A DNA stretch of 9,221 nt, taken from contig CAMPCK010000021.1 of the NCBI GenBank assembly GCA_946645735.1, positions 1 to 9,221 on the forward strand, written 5' to 3'. Position 1 is the stretch's first letter. The number at the start of each line of letters is the position of its first letter. A program made the translations under genes and the position numbers. Source of the stretch: an uncultured Clostridia bacterium. GTDB lineage: Bacteria; Bacillota_A; Clostridia; Peptostreptococcales; Anaerovoracaceae. Under the pieces are notes generated by a model. That model saw only the letters and a program-made list of their open reading frames with translations. It made no database searches and was not told the DNA's origin. This document shows, piece after piece, positions 7,362 to 9,221 of this stretch.

Positions 7362-7380
7362 CTGCACTTTTGTTGTGCAG
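7362..7380 (+). promoter_or_regulatory. Small hairpin abutting the putP ribosome binding site
   Basis: CTGCAC (7362-7367) and GTGCAG (7375-7380) are perfect inverted repeats around a 7-base loop. They end exactly one base before the putP Shine-Dalgarno AAGGGAG (7381-7387). The stem does not cover the ribosome binding site itself. It could stabilise the 5' end of the mRNA, be a protein-binding site, or mean nothing. Confidence 0.4.
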
Positions 7381-7396
7381 AAGGGAGAAGACATCA

Positions 7397-8908
7397 ATGT
7401 TCAACGCTGAAATTATCGTATTCATAGCTTATTTCGTAATTCTTTTCTTTGTGGCTACAGGATTCTTTTTCAACGGCGGAAACCGCAACGAAAAAGACTA
7501 CTTCCTGGGCGGAAGAACCATGGGCCCCTGGGTCACGGCCATGTCGGCCCAGGCATCTGATATGTCAGCCTGGCTTCTCATGGGACTCCCGGGTTCCATC
7601 CTGGCCTTTGGCTTCGGCCAGATGTGGATAGGAATAGGCCTGGCTCTGGGAACAGCCGCCAACTGGATTTTCTGTGCAAAGCGCTTAAGACAGTTCTCCA
7701 AGGCAGCAGGGGATTCCATAACCATTCCCCAGTACCTGACCAACAGATTTGCCACGGAGAAGAAGACGCTCCAGATAGTCTGCGCCATTATATTCCTCAT
7801 AGCTTTCACGGTCTATGTAGCATCGGCTTTCGTAGCAGGCACTTCAGTGTTCACGACGCTTTTCCCGGGAATCGACGAGAGAACAGCCATGATAATCTTC
7901 GCCCTGATCATTGTGGGATATACCTTCCTCGGGGGATTCAAGGCAGTGTGCTGGACGGACTTTTTCCAGGGAATACTCATGCTCATTGCACTTCTTGCTA
8001 TTCCAATCATAGTAACAGCAACTCAGGACCTGGATACTTCGCTTCTTTCACAGGTCTATGAATATACAGACGCATCCGGTGAAGTCGTTTCCTGCGACTT
8101 CGGAGAAGGAGTGTTCTCCGCAAGCTGGAAGGACATTATAAGCGGACTTGGATGGGGTCTCGGATATTTCGGCATGCCCCATATCATAGTAAGGTTCATG
8201 TCCATCGAGAAGCCCTCCATGGTTAAGAAGTCATCCATAATAGCCATTGTATGGGTCGTTCTCTCCCTTGGAGCAGCATGTCTCATGGCTTATCAGGCAA
8301 GAATGATCGTAGGAGAGGAACTCCTTACCCAGGGCGCTCAGAAGACCGTTTTCATCGCCATGGCAAGAAAGTTCTTCCCGCCTGTAATATCAGGTTTCCT
8401 TCTTGCAGCCATTATGGCGGCCTCCGTTTCCACAGCTGATTCACAGCTTCTGGTGGCATCCAGCTCCTTTACTTCTGATATGTATAAGCCTCTTATGAGA
8501 AAGGAAGCAAGCGATAAGGAGGTTCTCTGGATAGGAAGACTTGCAGTTGTTATTATCGCTGTGATCGCCTTCATGATCGCTTCATCCAAGGGTTCCGGCG
8601 CCCAGGCCATTATGGATCTTGTAGAGAATGCCTGGGGAGTCTTCGGTGCGGCCTTCGGACCCACTATACTTCTGTCCCTCTTCTGGAGGAGGTTCAATTA
8701 TGCAGGAGCCTGCGCAGGCGTAATTGTCGGAGCTCTTGTGGACGGCCTCTGGCTTGCCTTCCTGTCATCAACAGGCATATATGAGATCATACCCGGCTTC
8801 ATTGCAGGAGGACTCGCAGCAATTATTGCAGCTCTTGCAGCCAAAGAGCCTGACAAAAAAGTTACCGACATCTATGATGCGGCAACCCGTGAAGGAAATG
8901 ATGACTGA
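7397..8908 (+). CDS. putP: Sodium/proline symporter (PutP, SSS family)
   Basis: A cytoplasmic-membrane transporter that imports L-proline with Na+, supplying carbon and nitrogen or an osmoprotectant. ATG 7397 is preferred over the in-frame TTG at 7370 because AAGGGAG (7381-7387) sits 9 bases before it; the product is 503 residues, the usual PutP length. The sequence is hydrophobic throughout, consistent with about 13 membrane segments. It aligns, from memory, with E. coli PutP, sharing 'YFLGGRTMGPWVTA', 'ASDMSAWLLMGLPG' (Na+-site A53, D55, M56 and S57 at the same numbers as E. coli), 'GWGLGYFGMPHI' (252-263), 'STADSQLLV' (345-353, with the Na+ ligands S345 and T346), 'GAAFGP' (417-422) and 'YEIIPGF' (462-468). 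A somewhat longer polar loop lies at about 209-246. A tetR gene diverges from it and may regulate it. No proline catabolic gene is visible in the window. Confidence 0.95.
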   Translation: MFNAEIIVFIAYFVILFFVATGFFFNGGNRNEKDYFLGGRTMGPWVTAMSAQASDMSAWLLMGLPGSILAFGFGQMWIGIGLALGTAANWIFCAKRLRQFSKAAGDSITIPQYLTNRFATEKKTLQIVCAIIFLIAFTVYVASAFVAGTSVFTTLFPGIDERTAMIIFALIIVGYTFLGGFKAVCWTDFFQGILMLIALLAIPIIVTATQDLDTSLLSQVYEYTDASGEVVSCDFGEGVFSASWKDIISGLGWGLGYFGMPHIIVRFMSIEKPSMVKKSSIIAIVWVVLSLGAACLMAYQARMIVGEELLTQGAQKTVFIAMARKFFPPVISGFLLAAIMAASVSTADSQLLVASSSFTSDMYKPLMRKEASDKEVLWIGRLAVVIIAVIAFMIASSKGSGAQAIMDLVENAWGVFGAAFGPTILLSLFWRRFNYAGACAGVIVGALVDGLWLAFLSSTGIYEIIPGFIAGGLAAIIAALAAKEPDKKVTDIYDAATREGNDD

Positions 8909-8931
8909 GTTTCATGAATATTGTTTATGTG

Positions 8932-8960
8932 CTCCGCAGACTATTGCCTGCGGAGTTCTT
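8932..8960 (+). terminator. Likely putP terminator
   Basis: The GC-rich 8-bp perfect stem CTCCGCAG (8932-8939) / CTGCGGAG (8948-8955) has an 8-base loop and begins 23 bases after the putP stop. It is followed by TTCTTGATTT, an interrupted and rather weak U-tract. It probably ends the putP transcript, perhaps incompletely. Its tail overlaps the -35 of the next promoter. Confidence 0.6.
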
Positions 8961-8987
8961 GATTTAGGGATGAAAATATTATAAAAT
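8959..8987 (+). promoter_or_regulatory. Sigma-A type promoter for the gene at the right edge
   Basis: TTGATT (8959-8964; 4 of 6 to TTGACA) and TAAAAT (8982-8987; 5 of 6 to TATAAT) are exactly 17 bases apart. Transcription would start near 8994, giving a leader of about 20 bases that contains only the ribosome binding site of the gene starting at 9014. Confidence 0.6.
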
Positions 8988-9013
8988 CTTCTGTGTGAAA
9001 GGATTTTAAACAT

Positions 9014-9221
9014 ATGAAAATCTCAGCAAAAAAACTTTTAATTGCATATCTGATCATAATCATAGCCATATTCGCCGGCCTGGTTCTCTTTGGCGATACC
9101 TATTCCTTCTACATCTCCCGCATGGATTCTGACAATGATGACGTAGTCATGGAAATGGAACCTGAGGGCATCATTGAGGTAAAGGAAATTGAGAAGCATG
9201 ATGACTACTATAAGGTCACGG
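9014..9221 (+). CDS. Unrecognised membrane-anchored protein, N-terminal part (3' end cut by the window)
   Basis: An open frame of 69 codons starts at ATG 9014 and continues past the right edge without a stop. AAAGGA (8998-9003) is a fair ribosome binding site 10 bases upstream, and a good promoter lies just before it. The protein begins MKISAKK, then has one strongly hydrophobic segment (about 8-27, rich in Ile, Leu and Ala), then an acidic stretch including 'DSDNDD' and 'VVMEMEPEG'. This fits a single N-terminal membrane anchor or uncleaved signal sequence with the remainder outside the cell; the charge pattern (Lys before the segment, acid after) supports that orientation. I do not recognise a family, and the visible part is too short to assign a function. 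Its own promoter separates it from putP. Confidence 0.75.
   Translation, partial: MKISAKKLLIAYLIIIIAIFAGLVLFGDTYSFYISRMDSDNDDVVMEMEPEGIIEVKEIEKHDDYYKVT

Noticed and set aside
7370..7372. TTG as the putP start
   Set aside because: A good Shine-Dalgarno lies downstream of it and serves ATG 7397, and that start gives residue numbering that matches known PutP (Asp55).
7624..8061. Long open frame of 145 codons inside putP in another frame
   Set aside because: It lies wholly within a clearly coding gene, resembles no known protein, and has no sign of its own translation start.

Overview
The window looks like a stretch of a Clostridia chromosome, most likely Lachnospiraceae or a close relative. 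The grounds are Firmicutes-style ribosome binding sites (AGGAGG, GGGGGG, AAGGGAG), heavy AGA/AGG use for arginine with otherwise moderate base composition, AT-rich gaps between genes, a UPF0182 membrane protein, a long clostridial-type glutamine synthetase and a leucine-dehydrogenase-like enzyme. The assignment is by eye. No database search was possible, so the family-level call is tentative.

Left block (1-6563), all on the + strand: the 3' part of a UPF0182 membrane protein (cut by the left edge), a glutamine-synthetase-family protein with a C-terminal extension, seryl-tRNA synthetase (serS), a leucine/phenylalanine/valine-type amino acid dehydrogenase, and a secreted polysaccharide deacetylase carrying cell-wall-binding repeats. 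The gaps are only 21-35 bases, each gene has its own ribosome binding site, and I see no hairpin terminator between genes. The block could therefore be one transcript ending at the perfect 13-bp hairpin at 6534-6563. Three of the five genes handle amino acids: ammonia assimilation, serine charging, and reversible amination of branched-chain keto acids. The two outer genes concern the cell envelope.

Right block (6564-9221): a TetR-family repressor on the - strand converges on the same terminator hairpin and diverges from putP, a Na+/proline symporter, on the + strand. The 237-base gap between them is very AT-rich. It holds a 25-bp near-palindrome (a candidate operator), an intrinsic terminator pointing toward putP with no gene in front of it, a possible putP -10 element, and a small hairpin touching the putP ribosome binding site. 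This arrangement suggests, but does not prove, that the TetR protein controls itself and perhaps putP. After putP comes a weak terminator, a well-formed promoter, and the first 69 codons of an unrecognised membrane-anchored protein that runs off the right edge.

The longest stretch without a gene is the 237-base tetR/putP gap. I found no RNA genes, insertion sequences, CRISPR arrays or phage genes. Nothing here is clearly a new system. The best leads are the divergent glutamine synthetase, the regulatory gap in front of putP, and the dehydrogenase's altered cofactor site.
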